Under the pieces are notes generated by a model, which saw only the letters and a program-made list of their open reading frames with translations, made no database searches and had not been told where the DNA came from. A program made the position numbers and the translations under genes. A DNA stretch of 64,000 nt from Dreissena polymorpha (Eukaryota > Mollusca > Bivalvia > Myida > Dreissenidae): positions 64,651,221 through 64,715,220 of the forward strand of contig NC_068357.1 in NCBI RefSeq assembly GCF_020536995.1, written 5' to 3'. Shown one piece after another: positions 1-12,800 of this stretch. Numbering within the stretch: position 1 is the first letter of the stretch; each line of letters starts with the position of its first letter.

Positions 1-109
1 CAAGAATGTTCTGCTTCCATGATTTTCATCGGACTAGTCCAGTTTTCAAATGCGTTGAAAATGTAATTCTTTCTCGGACTATTTTCTGGCCAAAGTCATT
101 AACATTTAA

Positions 110-225
110 GCTTCGCTCTGGGCAAACGGTACAAAAAGGCATGTATTACTGTCGTGCCAGATAAGCGTGCGAAGTCCGCATAGGCTTATCAGGGACGATT
201 CTCTCCATCGTTTAAACGAAAAATG
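110..225. repeat. Degenerate copy of the double-hairpin repeat family
   Basis: This stretch keeps the order of the family: a GCTCTGGGCAAA-type end, a GTCGTGCCAGATAAGC block, a second block GGCTTATCAGGGACGA, and the TTTAAACGAAAAATG spacer. It is eroded and lacks the second hairpin. It is the left-most of about 15 copies in the window; the best copy is at 41053-41315. Confidence 0.55.
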
Positions 226-430
226 CCATAAAAGTTGAGTGTCGCGCAAGTATTAATCCCAGTTTCCCCGACACCTATGCTCATTTTATGAAAAACATCC
301 CAATCAAAATGCCACTGAAACATAACGTCCTAGATGTATGCACTACTTTTTCCTCTTGGCAATAAAATGTTACGTAGTCGCAATAGAGCCCCATAACTCA
401 GTACCAATTTCATTGAGGCAAAACAGGCTT

Positions 431-752
431 GTACAAGGGACATATTTGTCACAAGACCAGGTTTTCAATTTGAAAAAAAAAATGATAAAGGGAGACAATT
501 CAAAATGTGCATTGTTACTTAGTGTTCCTAGTTACCCCCCTTGTGTCAAATTCAATATATTTTTAGTCGTAGAGACCTTGATTTCGAACGAACCATAAAA
601 TCCCAACAATAGGCGCCAGGGCTTGTGAAAGTTTCATTGAAATCCGTTGAGAAATGAAGGAGGAGTTGCGCTCGGAAGAATTCTTCCGCCCGCCCGCTCG
701 CCGACATTCACAAATCTAATAACCAGTTTTTTCATCCGGAAAACCTGGTTAA
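431..752 (-). repeat. Dispersed repeat, AACCAGGTTTTCC family
   Basis: Read on the minus strand this begins AACCAGGTTTTCCGG, passes through AACTGGTTATTAGATTTG and a GCGGGCGGG tract, and ends near a GACAAATATGTCCCTTGT block. The same order of blocks occurs on the plus strand at 28288-28800. It has no coding potential. It is probably a non-autonomous mobile repeat. Confidence 0.6.
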
Positions 753-1030
753 AAATGCCCGGTTCCTCTTGGTAATGAAACTTTAAATTAAATGTAATTG
801 AATTCAAGCCGATAGTGAAACAACCTGATCGCAAATGGTCAATTATGAATTATGTACGTGTTTAAGAAATATTTTAAGTCCTGTCGCTCTGAAAAAAAAC
901 ATTCAAGTGGAACTTACTTTAAATATGGGTCATAATGCTTCCCAACAAGGTTTGTTGATTTAAAGCCAAAAGTCGCTGGAAAATAGAAGCGCAGACGGAC
1001 AACAAGACATCCATATGCTCACCACCATAT

Positions 1031-1281
1031 GGGTCGCGTTCTGAGAAAACTGGGCATAATGCACGTGCGTAAAGGGTCGTCCCAGATTTGCCTGTGCAGT
1101 CCGCTAATCAGGGACGACACTTTCCGCATAAACTGGATTTTTGCTAAGAGACTTCATTTAAACGAAAAATGTCATAAAAGCGGAAAGTGTCGTCCCTGAT
1201 TAGCCTGTGCAGACTGCACAGACTAATCTGGGACGACACTTTACGCATATGCATTATGCCCAGTTTTCTCAGAACGCGACT
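1031..1281. mobile_element. Double-hairpin MITE-like repeat, copy 2
   Basis: The ends CGCGTTCTGAGAAAACTGGG and its complement form a terminal inverted repeat. Inside lie two short palindromes of the AGCCTGTGCAGNCNGCACAGGCT type, each followed by a GGGACGACACTTT block. They are separated by a TTTTTGCTAAGAGACTTC spacer. The element ends in CATATG-like sequence on both sides. It has no coding capacity, and no transposase for it is visible here. Confidence 0.75.
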
Positions 1282-1288
1282 CATATGA

Positions 1289-1545
1289 ACCTCGTTGTGA
1301 AAAAACTGAGCTGCATGCATGTGCTTAGTTTCGTCCCAGATTAGATTGTAAAGTCCTCACAGGCTAATCAGGGATAAAACTGTCCACATACACTGGAATT
1401 TCGTTAAGAGAATTCCTTTAGTCTAAAAATTTCATAAAAGCGGTAAGTGACGTCCTTGATAAGCCTGTGTGGACTTCACAGGCTGATGTGGGACGACACT
1501 TAACGTGCATGAATTAATCCCAATTCTTTAATAAGGAGGCTCACT
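1289..1545. mobile_element. Double-hairpin MITE-like repeat, copy 3
   Basis: This lies directly beside the previous copy and is more diverged (TCGTCCCAGATTAG, then CACAGGCTAATCAGGG, then the second arm with GGGACGACACTTAACG). Adjacent insertion of two copies suggests either a preferred target or a local duplication. Confidence 0.65.
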
Positions 1546-1970
1546 TTTTGGAACATAATATAAATAACTAATAATTACACATGTTAATTGTATATTAGTT
1601 ATATACAACAAAACAAAATGTTTTTTGTGTTTAATATGAATAGTATGATTTAATAAATCAATATATTACTTTCTTCACAAAAATATAGCCGATTCCAATC
1701 TAGACAATGTTCTTTTTTCAAACATGTTGCATACATACATTTTGGCATGCACAATACAGTTTAGTTTGGCGAAGATTTTCAATGAATTGACCGTAACCAA
1801 ATGCTGTAAGATGAGTGGCAGTTACCGTCAGTAAATACATGTTTTATATATCACATGCAGGGGACAATCTCTTAAAAGCGCTCGACGACCGTACATGGCT
1901 GTCTTAGACAAGCAAATATGTGTGTAAAAATCACATCTTTGGGTAATCCATTATTGTGATTATAATTGAA

Positions 1971-2111
1971 TCTCGCTACGGGAAAACGGGGCTTAGTACA
2001 TGTGCATAAAGTGTTGGTCCAGTCTGAACAGGCTAATCAGGACGAACCTTTCTGCCTAAACTGTCTTGAATCATAAAATACCATAAAAGCGTTTTCCCAC
2101 AGCGAGGTTCA
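1971..2111. repeat. Internally deleted copy of the double-hairpin family
   Basis: Both ends survive (CTCGCTACGGGAAAACGGGG and GTTTTCCCACAGCGAGG), but only one central hairpin arm remains. The length is about 140 bp instead of about 250. Confidence 0.6.
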
Positions 2112-2345
2112 ATTGCACCTTACAAAAATCTTACTAAGATGCAATATTCAATCATTTCAGTTTTTAAACTAGAGCGCATTAACATGGTATTATGCGACAT
2201 TGTGACTAAATGTTTGCTTAACATTGCTTATATTATAACGTGCATCACAATATACCCCAAATTAACACAATGATAAAACATAACACATCTGATTATGGTT
2301 TAAGAAAATAATTTTGAAAACTAACAACAACAACACGCAAATATA

Positions 2346-2597
2346 TGAGCCTCGCTCTGTAAAAACGGGGTTAAAAGCCTGTGCGAAAAGAGTAGTCCAA
2401 GATTAGCCTGTGTGGTCAGCACAGGCTAATCAGGGACGACACTTTCCACTATAACTGGATTTTTGCTAAAAAGAGACTTTCTTTAAATGAAAAATATCAT
2501 TAAAGCGGTAAATGTCGTTTCTGATTAGCCTGTGCAGACTGCACAGGCTAATCTGGGACGACACTTTACGCACATGCACAGAGCAAGGCTCATATGA
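2346..2597. mobile_element. Double-hairpin MITE-like repeat, copy 5
   Basis: Both hairpin arms and both ends are present (GAGCCTCGCTCTGTAAAAAC and the complementary right end CAGAGCAAGGCTCATATG). It is followed at once by a 30-bp tandem repeat. Confidence 0.75.
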
Positions 2598-2633
2598 GAA
2601 AGATAGCATGAACGAACGGACAGTGACAATTAT

Positions 2634-2757
2634 AGTCAAACCATAGGTCAAATGACACTGATAGGACAAACCATAGGTCAAATGAGACTGATAGGTCAAA
2701 CCATAGGTCAAATGACACTGATAGGTCAAACCATAGGTCAAATGACACTGATTTTGG
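2634..2757. repeat. 30-bp tandem repeat, four copies
   Basis: Four near-identical units of CCATAGGTCAAATGACACTGATAGGTCAAA-type sequence run head to tail, with one or two substitutions between units. Any reading frame through it is a repeat artefact. It abuts the right end of a double-hairpin element. Confidence 0.85.
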
Positions 2758-2759
2758 TT

Positions 2760-4077
2760 CAATATTACAGCGTAAAATTATTACATAAACCTACAAGTAT
2801 GAACCCATAGTAACGCATACTAAAATAGGATGCCTTTATTCTTTATGCCAGTAGATACATTGAAATACACAACCAAATGTATCAGCAAATTCTAATATAT
2901 TGCAAAAGCACATGTATCAAATGGTCCAAATTCAAAAAAGAAATTATTTTTTTTGCAAAATCTTATAATTTTTAGGCCAAAATAATATCATCAAACAAAT
3001 ATTTTTTATCATTTGATCTATGGTTCAACAGCCCTAATACCCTGAATGACATGTATGTATGGCAAGAAAATATACACAGAAAATATGATGCACATAATTA
3101 TCCCAACATGTTTGTAAATAGGTTCACATGTTAAATACATACAATTGCATTAACAATTATCAATATATATATATATATAACAATTGAACATGACTATTTA
3201 AACATTAACTTTGCAAACATACAATGACAACGGGCCGCATATATCTGTTATTTTACTTGCATTGAACTATGAAGAATTGAAAATACACTGACATGCATTT
3301 ATATCAAATGAATAACATGTATTTCTCTATTCTCACCATAAATTTTATAATAATAAAAACAATGTATTTAATTGCCATGCCTACCTAGAAGTGATTTTAC
3401 TAACTGGATCAATGCTTTAATAGCATTTTGTTTGAACATACATATAGCATACATCTAATTGCTCAACATCTAATGATATAATTGCGTAGCTATCAAGCAA
3501 AGAAATATCTGAATATTAAATTCACATCCTCTTTTTGAATAACTAAAATGTTTGGCTTTTGGGTACCTAAAGTAAATGAAAAGCAACCTATGTTTCGAAC
3601 AAGTATGTTTTGGCATTAATGTGTAAAACATATTTTGTAAATGATTTTAAATATATAACATCATAATGCATAATAACTATGATACTGATGATAAGTGGGA
3701 AAATCAACTTCATCCTTACAACATTGTCTCTGTCTCTTCAATGTTACACTTTAACTAGAATAACATCTGTAACCAATATAACATTTACAATTTAATTGTT
3801 TGTATATGATGAAAGAAATGGTTCACCCAATTGCTATATACATGTACAATCCAAGCACAAATTACCTGATGATGAAATTTTAGTTTTTTTTTAGCAACAT
3901 CCCATGTACAGTGTAGAATAACAACTGATATACAAATACCCCCACCAAAGTATCTAACTACAGACTGGACTGCCCATACATTCTACACAGCATTGCAATA
4001 ATTTAAAACATTATAGATTAATTAAAAATAAGATGGTACAACATGGTGGATAAATACATGAAATCAAATGCATTTCA
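2760..4077. other. Gene-free AT-rich stretch
   Basis: I see no ORF with coding character, no splice-consistent exon and no recognised repeat beyond short (TA) runs near 3165-3180. It could be intergenic, or part of a long 3' untranslated region of the minus-strand MTDH gene. Confidence 0.5.
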
Positions 4078-4331
4078 GCCGCGTTCCGGGAAAATGGGGC
4101 TAATGAATGTGTGTAGTTTCAAACCAGATTAGCCAGTGCAGTCCACACACGCTAACCTGTGACGACACTTTAAGCCTGACTAGATTTTCTTTTAGAAGAG
4201 ACTTTCTTTAAAAGAAAATTACCATAAACGCAGAATTTTGCCCCAAATTAGCCTGTGCAATACCCACAGGCACTTCTGGGACGACACTGTATACACATAC
4301 ATTAAGCCCTGATTTCCTAGAGGTTGGCTCA
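4078..4331. mobile_element. Double-hairpin MITE-like repeat, diverged copy
   Basis: The arms are recognisable (GCCAGTGCAGTCCACACACG; TTAGCCTGTGCAATACCCAC) but several symmetric bases have drifted, so this is an older copy. The outer ends are GCGTTCCGGGAAAATGGGG and the mutated complement. Confidence 0.65.
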
Positions 4332-4799
4332 AATGCATGTTGGCTTCTCTATACCTCATACAAAATCAATGACCACTTTATACAAGGTCACACAAGTCAA
4401 TAAGAATACAGAGATCTATGGGAGACATTATGTCAGATGCTCGGACACTACTGAACATGGTCTGCCATCCAATAAACATTATACATACCACTGTACAATA
4501 ATTAAAAATCATATTATTATTGCATGCAAATACACGCATTGCATACACATATACATAGATCAATTAATGTCACTGTTGCTTGCACTAACCATTGTATTAG
4601 CCACACCATTCAAAGTTCCATACAAATACTGGATCATGAAACCTATCAATATTTGTAAGACATTTGCAAAATAGAACAGAAATGGATACCTAAAAAAGGC
4701 TCTGTGAACATTCTTTTAAAAAATGTACATGCCTTACCATTTAATTAAAATTACTTTAATACTATATTCTACTACAGTATGTCAGAAGCATACTATTAG

Positions 4800-4945
4800 C
4801 CTTGTCATGCAAAAGGGGCTTTGTGCCATGTGCCGCCAGCCTAGCTCCAGACCAGCCGTCGCATCATGCATCCAGTTCAGGAGCTCCTAACCAGACTATG
4901 CGAGTACCCATGCTGCGCTGGAGCTACGCTGGCTACATGAAGAAT
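4800..4945. repeat. Imperfect palindromic repeat
   Basis: AGCTCCAGACCAGCC near 4842 and its approximate complement within GCTGCGCTGGAGCT near 4912-4925 can fold into a hairpin around a centre rich in CATGCATCC. The left end reads GCAAAAGGGGCTTTGTGCC. It looks like a small non-coding dispersed element. No second full copy is present, although 5363-5600 shares the CTAGCATAGCTCC type of motif. Confidence 0.45.
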
Positions 4946-5097
4946 AAGATACATTTTTGCATGAGCTCATATGCACAAACAAAAGTTTATCAGCAAACAA
5001 ATCAATTTCAACAAAGATCTTAACAAATACTGCCAAAACAAATGTTGCAATAAAAAAAAATAACAATAGCATTTTGTATACCTCAAATTAATGTTGT

Positions 5098-5165
5098 GCC
5101 ATTTTAGCTTCTTTTACCTCATACATATATAACCATTTTAGCTTCTTTTACCTCATACATATATA
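5098..5165. repeat. Tandem duplication, about 32 bp x 2
   Basis: Two adjacent near-identical copies of TTTTAGCTTCTTTTACCTCA followed by TACATATATAAC are present. This is a recent local duplication in non-coding DNA. Confidence 0.8.
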
Positions 5166-5967
5166 ACAGACTGATTGACAACCAATGGATGCATATTCAC
5201 TCTTGTATAATCAACTAACTACCACATGCATGCATGCAAAACAAAGATACAGGATAGATCTTCAAAGCAAATAATTGTTGTTTTGACAAACCTGTGATGT
5301 ATGTAAACTGAAATTCCTGTGTAACCAGACAAAAGCAGCATCGTGCAAAAATGGGTGTTAAGCTACATGCAGCTAGCATAGCTCCAATCCTGGATGCGCT
5401 TTTTGTGCAGTGTTGTAAGCAGCTTCCCCCTCCGCTGATGAGACGATGAAACCTTGCTGACTTTATGACAGACAGTTTGTGCAGTTTGGTAAGAAGCTAC
5501 CATGGCTGCATATGTCATTAGACCCATTTTTGCATAGTGCTGCGACTTAAATACGAAGCATACTATCCTGGTGAGGAGTGGACTCATTCTGAGGTAAAGG
5601 TCTTGCAACACCTTGTAATATTGTGCAACAAATTATTCTTTGTATCAAAAATATATACTCAAAGGTGATCATGATAATGGCTGGAATGTTTTTATAGCAT
5701 TTGCATGGAAACACTTATGTAAAATTAGTTTCTAATAAAAGTATGCTTTTTTCAAAAATTATGACAGTATTCTAGTGCAGCCAACTAACCTGAAGAAAGA
5801 CAATCATACATGCATATCTGCATCAAGAACAATAAAATAAACTTCAGTCAAGGCAAGTTTTTGGTCACATTGTCAAAATACTTCATGTAAATAAAAAAAA
5901 GTTTATTTATAAATATAAATCTTTATTGGTGCCAAAATTTCATAAGTGTAAACTCTGGTATTAAACA

Positions 5968-6196
5968 AATGAGAGTGGTGTTCTGAAAAAACTGAGTTTG
6001 ATGCATTTATGTAAAGGGTCATCCCACATCAGCCAGTGCAGTCTGCACTGGCTAATCAGGGACAACACTTTCTGCTATCATGGAATTTAAGTTCTCTTCC
6101 AAAACAAAAATCCAGTATAGGCAAGTGTAGCCCTGATTAATCAAGGATATTTTATGCACATGCATTAAGCCCTGTTTTCCCAGACAGCCGCTCCTA
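5968..6196. mobile_element. Double-hairpin MITE-like repeat, shortened copy
   Basis: The first hairpin is intact (AGCCAGTGCAGTCTGCACTG) and the second arm is mostly lost. The outer ends GTTCTGAAAAAACTGAG and GTTTTCCCAGACAGCC remain. Confidence 0.65.
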
Positions 6197-6199
6197 TTA

Positions 6200-7784
6200 T
6201 AACAAAAACAAAAACAAAGTAACACATGACCCTGGGCGATCCACCAAACAATTTTATTACAAGACATTGTACGCATCCCCAGTTTGCCTGCTAGCATTCC
6301 TCATTCCTCCCAATGCTTATACATAAGAACATAAGACCACATAAGAACATTCATTAGCTTATCTCCAACTTTTATGAAGTTCTAAACATATAAACATAAA
6401 ATCAAAACGAAGTTTCAAAAAGAACAAAATGTATAGCCAAATGGATAAGGAACAACCCACCTAATTGTATTAACAGCTGTGATAACTGGTGATTTGACAT
6501 CCCAAATTCAAATTGCTACCCGAGTCAAATGGCAATTTCTCATCATTTAATTTGATGCGTAAAATTACTCTTCACAAATTCCATGACTTTTATTTTCATT
6601 TCACAACATACGATTAATATCTGGTAAAACAGCTGTTATTAATTCTTTTAATGGTTTTAAAGACTTTAATAACAAAGGTGATATTCATTGTGAAATAACA
6701 CGAATGAGTACAGCGAAACTACAGTGGCAGTTTAGAACAGAACATATGATACAACAAGATGCCATTAAAGCACCCCTTGGGGCATCCATCAATGCAAGCA
6801 CCAAAGCTTTGCTGTAATCTGTTTTGATGTTATACGAAACATGTAAACCAGAGTAAACCTAGTAAAGACTGAATAAAAGACCGGATAATCACTTCATACC
6901 TCACGGTATTAGTAGATGCCACACAGAGCAATAACAAACTCATCTTTTAAAAAAGAAATCACAACAACATCTTGTAATTGCCATTAAAATATTCTGAATT
7001 ATCTGAGCTTTCTTTTTAACCCATTAAGGCTAGGGCGTCAAGAGACCAAACTCAGATCACCAAACACCCATATTAAAAGTATAAAGCCAGCCATTCATTT
7101 GAAATCTATATCTAAAACCTATACTCTTACTATAAGGATTATACCTGCATGTATCAGTTAATTTCTTGATAAGATGAAAATTCACACTCATTAATGTTTT
7201 TTTTAAATCAGATTTTGCCCAAAGTTACAGCCCACATTTTAAGAGGTTTTGGGTCATTTGAAGACGCAGCAACCAACACCATCAAAGTGATCAATGCCCA
7301 TTTGTAAAGGTCTATATACAACAAAACCTGCCCCAAAACTTGCATTTTATGTTGACCTGACAAGGTTATGAGAACACAGAAAATCCCTCCCGATGATTAG
7401 TAAAAGTTTTGCGTGTGATGACTAGAAATATAGCACAAGAGATCTGTTCATTGCACAGGGAAGGAAATGTCATGGGTGTGCAACAACAAGAAGAAGATAT
7501 GGTGCAAACAAGAAGACATGGACAAATTACTTAATCATTAAAACATTGAATATGAGCAAAAAACACTGAGTTTAAAATTCAAAGTATCGCGAGAAGTTAA
7601 TTGCGATTTTTTCCTACAGACATAGCTGCTAAATAGTCAGTTTCCGAACAGAGACTAGAACAAAATTAAAGAAACTATTTGATTTGTATTTTAACTTAAA
7701 ATGAGTACTTGTCACACCAGTGACCAATAACCAACATCCCGGAAATGACAAGTAGTTATATGAAGCAAAGTGTAAAAAAACTTT
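6200..7784. other. Gene-free stretch
   Basis: This is AT-rich non-coding sequence without recognised repeats or exons. The ORFs present are short and lack coding character. Confidence 0.45.
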
Positions 7785-7848
7785 TGGACCCTGCGCCATG
7801 CCAGTTGGACCCTGCGCCATGCCAGTTGGACCCTGCGCCATGCCAGTT
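7785..7848. repeat. 21-bp tandem repeat, three copies
   Basis: Three exact head-to-tail units TTGGACCCTGCGCCATGCCAG are present. Because 21 is a multiple of three, it gives a repetitive peptide in open frames on both strands. That is not evidence for a gene. Confidence 0.9.
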
Positions 7849-7987
7849 TCACTCAAGAGGCTTGATTAAAAAAATAAAAATTGTTGTGAATATTAATCCT
7901 ATATTACTCATAAAATATATCGAACCTTTGTGCCTTTTTAGTTTCAAAGGAAAAAAGTTCCACATCATTTTGGTTTATAAGTGTATA

Positions 7988-8182
7988 TGGGCAACGCTCT
8001 GTGAAAAAGGGGTTTAATGCATGTCCGCAGTCTGCACAGGCTAATCAGGGACGACTCTTTCCGCCCAAACTGGATTTTTGCTAAGAATAGACGCTCTGTA
8101 CACATAAAATATAATTAAAGCTAATCTGGGACGGCTCTTTACGCACATGAATTAAACCCCCTTTTCACTGAGCATAGCCCAT
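7988..8182. mobile_element. Double-hairpin MITE-like repeat, partial copy
   Basis: The ends CAACGCTCTGTGAAAAAGGG and CCCTTTTCACTGAGC are an inverted pair. The outer part of the first arm and the second hairpin loop are deleted. Confidence 0.65.
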
Positions 8183-9765
8183 ATAAACTATTTGACCCCC
8201 TGAATGTGGGCAGAGTTGACCTCAGGGTCATGATTTAATGAAGCATAGCATAGGGCCATTACAAGATGTTCCATACTATGATCTGTAACAATAATTCTTT
8301 TATGCAAGTTTCAAGTTCAAAAAGTTGATTACTTTTGTAATTATTTAATGTATAAGAATCGCACATGGGCAACTTTATCATCAGGAACAGTGCATGCAAG
8401 TTTGAATGTTGTACGTTGAAAAGTGGAAGAGAGTTTCCCTGATGAAATTTATTTCATTTTAGAATACTCTTAACTTCGTATAGTGGATGTAAGTCACAAT
8501 TGTAACCCTGTCATAAAATCCTTAACTAGTGAATATTGCAAAATCAAAGTAAAACTTAAATCACTTAGAAATAATATTTTAGCAGAAACAACAACACAAA
8601 AGACATAAATGAACATGCGATAATACATAAAGGTATGACCTTACACCTTCAAACAATCAACCCATAACTTGCTGCCAGTTCCCACAAAGACTTTCTTGTC
8701 TGCCAAATTAACAGACAAGCTATTTATTTTGTGATTTCCTATCAAAAACACAATTCAGCAATGCTTTTACTAACTAATCAATATTAAAAGTGTGCTGTAA
8801 ACGCACATGTTCTCCATGTTGATGCATTTCTTCAGTACAATAACTAGGGACATACAAAAACGGTCCCTTTTCAATTACACAAGATACGTCACTGAAGAGG
8901 GTTAATGAAATGTCAAGCGCCTTATCCAAGCTTGGCCCAGTATTAATGCCTGTCTGCACAGTTTCAACCTGTGACGCAAGCCATCTGTGACGCATTTCTC
9001 ACCACAGTGTTCGTCACGATAATCAATTATACATGTGATAAAATATCTATATTCACAGGATAACATTATAAACAGAGCACTCATTCTTTATCATTCAAAC
9101 TTGTCCAATAATCCCGTACACAACATGTGCCTGACATCTGATATAGCACCAGTAAAATATAAATCTACAAATGCTTTTTAAGAATACTTTCCACTATTGC
9201 TGACTTACTATTGAATCGACTTTCCACATGAAGTTGAGAAACTCATTTGCTTTTACCAAGATTTGAGTCCTAGAAATAATTAAACTTTTAACAACAAGTA
9301 TTCATATTCATTGTCATGTCAAAATACAATTAATAATAACAAAACAATATATTTTAATTATTCTGTTTTTGAAAACAATTCTTTTTTTTTGTACAAAATA
9401 GGAGCTAATGTTTGTAAAAATCTATTGAAAGCCTCAAAAAAGATCAGCCTAGGCAATTCTCCATATATTATTAGCCTTACATCAAGGTAAGTACCTTAGA
9501 ATCATCTTCAACAGTCTGCTTTTGAGGTACGTACATGTCCTATAATGTGTCTTCTGCAAAAAAAATGTAGACTCGCCACCCACTCTTGAATTCTTGCATT
9601 GCCATGCTTCAAGGTAAAAACTAGAGTGGAAGCAGCCAGTCTATGGTCTAAGTATATCACAAAGTCAAGTAAAAACTGGACCCCATCTTCAGACAAATGT
9701 CTGCCTGAATTCTCGTAAATTACAAAAAATAAATATAATATACAAGTACGGAATTGCATGGAGGA
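8183..9765. other. Gene-free stretch downstream of the MTDH stop codon
   Basis: I find no further coding exon on the minus strand after the stop at 9766. Part of this is presumably the 3' untranslated region of the MTDH gene, but I could not place a polyadenylation site. Confidence 0.4.
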
Positions 9766-9824
9766 CTAGTCGGCTCTTCTTGCCTTCTTCTTTTTACTCT
9801 TTGGTTTGGCTTCAGTCCAGGAGT
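9766..9824 (-). CDS. MTDH: MTDH exon 9 (last coding exon, stop TAG)
   Basis: The acceptor is CTATTTCAG at 9825. The first two bases complete a split Asp codon. The exon encodes residues 454-472, SWTEAKPKSKKKKARRAD after the split residue. This basic tail with a tryptophan is the best evidence for the family assignment. Confidence 0.85.
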
Positions 9825-12800
9825 CTGAAATAGGTAACACAACAAGTCAGAAATTGAGTTAGAAATGCATGGTTATCAAACTTTCTGCCTAAGCTGGATT
9901 TTTTTAATGAGAAGAGACTTTATTTAACAAAAAATCCATTAACGCAGAAACAATTGTCCCTGATTTGCCTTCCAAACTGTACAGGCTAATCTGGGACGAA
10001 ACTTTTCACACCTGCTTTAAGCTATGTTTTTCTTTAGCGAGGCAATTATGTAAACTAAATAAAGTAGGCTTGACAAACTGCTTGACATAAATCATAATCT
10101 GTTTGCTGGCATTTGCAATTCCTGACCTTAAAGCTGTTATATGTATTACACTATATTGGTTAAGCCCATACAATCTGTTACAAATTCTCCCCTGCAACCA
10201 AAATCCTATTACATATCATGGCCATTCCTAATCCCAATATTTAATTTGCTGAAGGCATGTATGCCATGGTCAAAACAAAACAGATATGTCGCTAAACATT
10301 TCTAGTGGCTTAGTCATTTGTTCATGTTTACATTTATTTAATTCTTTTTCATTAATATATATTTTATCTTAAAATAAACACTATCATATGGCTTTAAAAT
10401 AACTTCACATCAAACTTCCATCAGGCATTATAATCAAATAGGATATTATATATGCTCTAATTTAGATCTAGTTGATAAACTAATAAAATAAATGCAAGCT
10501 TAGATTTACAGCTTTCACATATTTCATAAAAATATGTATCATTAATGAATTGTTACATAATATTTAAACAAGTGTTTATTCTAGATAACTTACGCTAATC
10601 GTAAACTAAAATTTTACTAAACTACAAATTCAAAGACCACAGTGATATAATTCACATTTAAATTTAAAACCCTGTAGGTATAACTGGCCTTTAAAGTCTC
10701 TATGACGCTCAAAATCGACGAAAATTTCGTAAAGTATTTAGTAAGATAAAGTTTTCATCTAGGCAATCAGTGTTCCTTATAGCAATAGCCACAATTTCAA
10801 CGCTAGATGTGGTATGATTACATAGATTTTTGTAGAAACAAAATGCTCTTTTTTATTTATTTGTGACCACAATAAATTCCTTGCTAATTTTCTGCGAATA
10901 TATCTATTCATACGACACACAAACACTAAAATGGTACCATGTGAAAACCGTAATGAAAACGAGCATTTTGTATCCACAAACATCTATTTTACCAGACCAC
11001 ATCTGGTGTTGATATTTCGGCAATTGCCATAAGGAACTATGATTTTTTATTGTTTAGCTTTATTTTACGAAATATTGTGTGAAATGTTCGTTGATTTTGA
11101 GTAGTAATGTTACTTTAAAAGACTGTGCCCTATTTGATACTGACATGAATTTAACAGAGAAACAATGAAAAGAAAAATAAGACAAAGAAACCCTGCCAGC
11201 TGCTCACCTGCTATGGCCCCCATTTCATCAAAACTTGGGGCAGTTTGACCTCCATCAGGGGCTGGGTCATCAGAGGGGCTGGCAAGTCTGGGGTGGGTAT
11301 CTGCTGCAGGGGGCTCTAAACAAGGGGACAAGACATTGACATGGGTCTATACATCCTTTAAACACTTGTTTGTTCAAATACAATATTTCTTTTTTAACAG
11401 TGGTAGGAAACAAGAAACCATCGGAGACGGGTGACGCTCCCCAAAGGTTTTTATGTCACAATATTGCACTATATATTCAGATAAAAGGAAACGTCTTGAG
11501 GGGCATAACTTTGGACAAAATAATACGATGGATGGTTTAGCAACTTAAAATTTTTAAAGGGCCATAACTCTGTGAAAAATCATTTGACTAGAACCTGCTG
11601 ATAATATGCACATGTCCTCTTGGTAGTGAAGCTTTCCATAAAGTTTCATTGAATTCCGGTCATTAGTTGCTGAGAAATAGCCCGGACAAGAATTGCACTA
11701 TATGTACAGTTAATGGAAAATTTCAAAGGGCCATAACTCTGTGAAAAATCATCCGACCAGAACCGGCTGATAATATGCACATCTCCTCTTGGTAGTGAAG
11801 CTTCCCATAAAGTTTAACTGAATTCCGGTCATTAATTGCTGAGAAATAGCCCGGACAAAAATTGTGCACGGACGGACGGACACACGCACGGACAGACGAA
11901 GCGACGACTATATGCTCCCACAAAAAATTTTGGGGGAGCATAATAAAAGTAACAAAACTTTGTTGTCTTAAATTATTAAACAGGCATTTGATGGGGTCCA
12001 TGTCAAGGTCAGTATATATATTTAAAGAATTTAACTGCGCTGTATTCAAACAGTTAAGTTTGGGCAGTGTCTGCTTTGATGTATTTACCATATTCCAGTT
12101 AATGAAAAACTAATTTCTACTGTTTTATATCAAAGGTATTTAAATTGTTGTGCCATTATTGTGATTATTTTAGTAAATTGATGGTCCATCAATATCTTTA
12201 AACATTTAATTCTGACAGAAGATACTCCCATGGCATATAGCATAGAATTAACGGAATTTAAATAAATATATGGGCATCTGTGAAAAGGAGGTGTAATGCA
12301 TGTGTGTAAAGTGTCGTCCCAGATTAGCCTGTGCAGTCCACATATGCTAATCAGGGACAACACTTTCCCCTTGTATGATATTTTTCATTTAAAGAAAGCC
12401 TCTTCTTAGCGAAATCCAATTTGGACAGAAAGTGTCGTCCCTGATAAGCCTGTGCGAACTGCACAGGCTAATCTGGGACGACACTTAACGCACATGCATT
12501 AAACCCCCTTTTCACAGAGCGGGGCTCATATATATATATAATTGTGGATTCCACGATGGGATCTATACAGTGGGGTACAGATTACATAGACAGAAACACA
12601 CTGCCTGACTAAAATATAACTTCTACCAGATTTTAGTTTTTTTCCTTCTGAATAATTTATCTTTATCAATATTGTATAACATACATGTCATTGTTACAAG
12701 ATTTTTTTAATGTCAAAGGTATCAGCAAAGAAAAATTAAATGATACAATACAAAAAAGCACCAAATTTCAAAAATCTATGACAGAATCTTTAAAAGAAAT

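Noticed and set aside
2466-2762. Minus-strand open frame with repeated CHLTYGLTYQ
   Set aside because: It is the 30-bp tandem repeat joined to a double-hairpin element.
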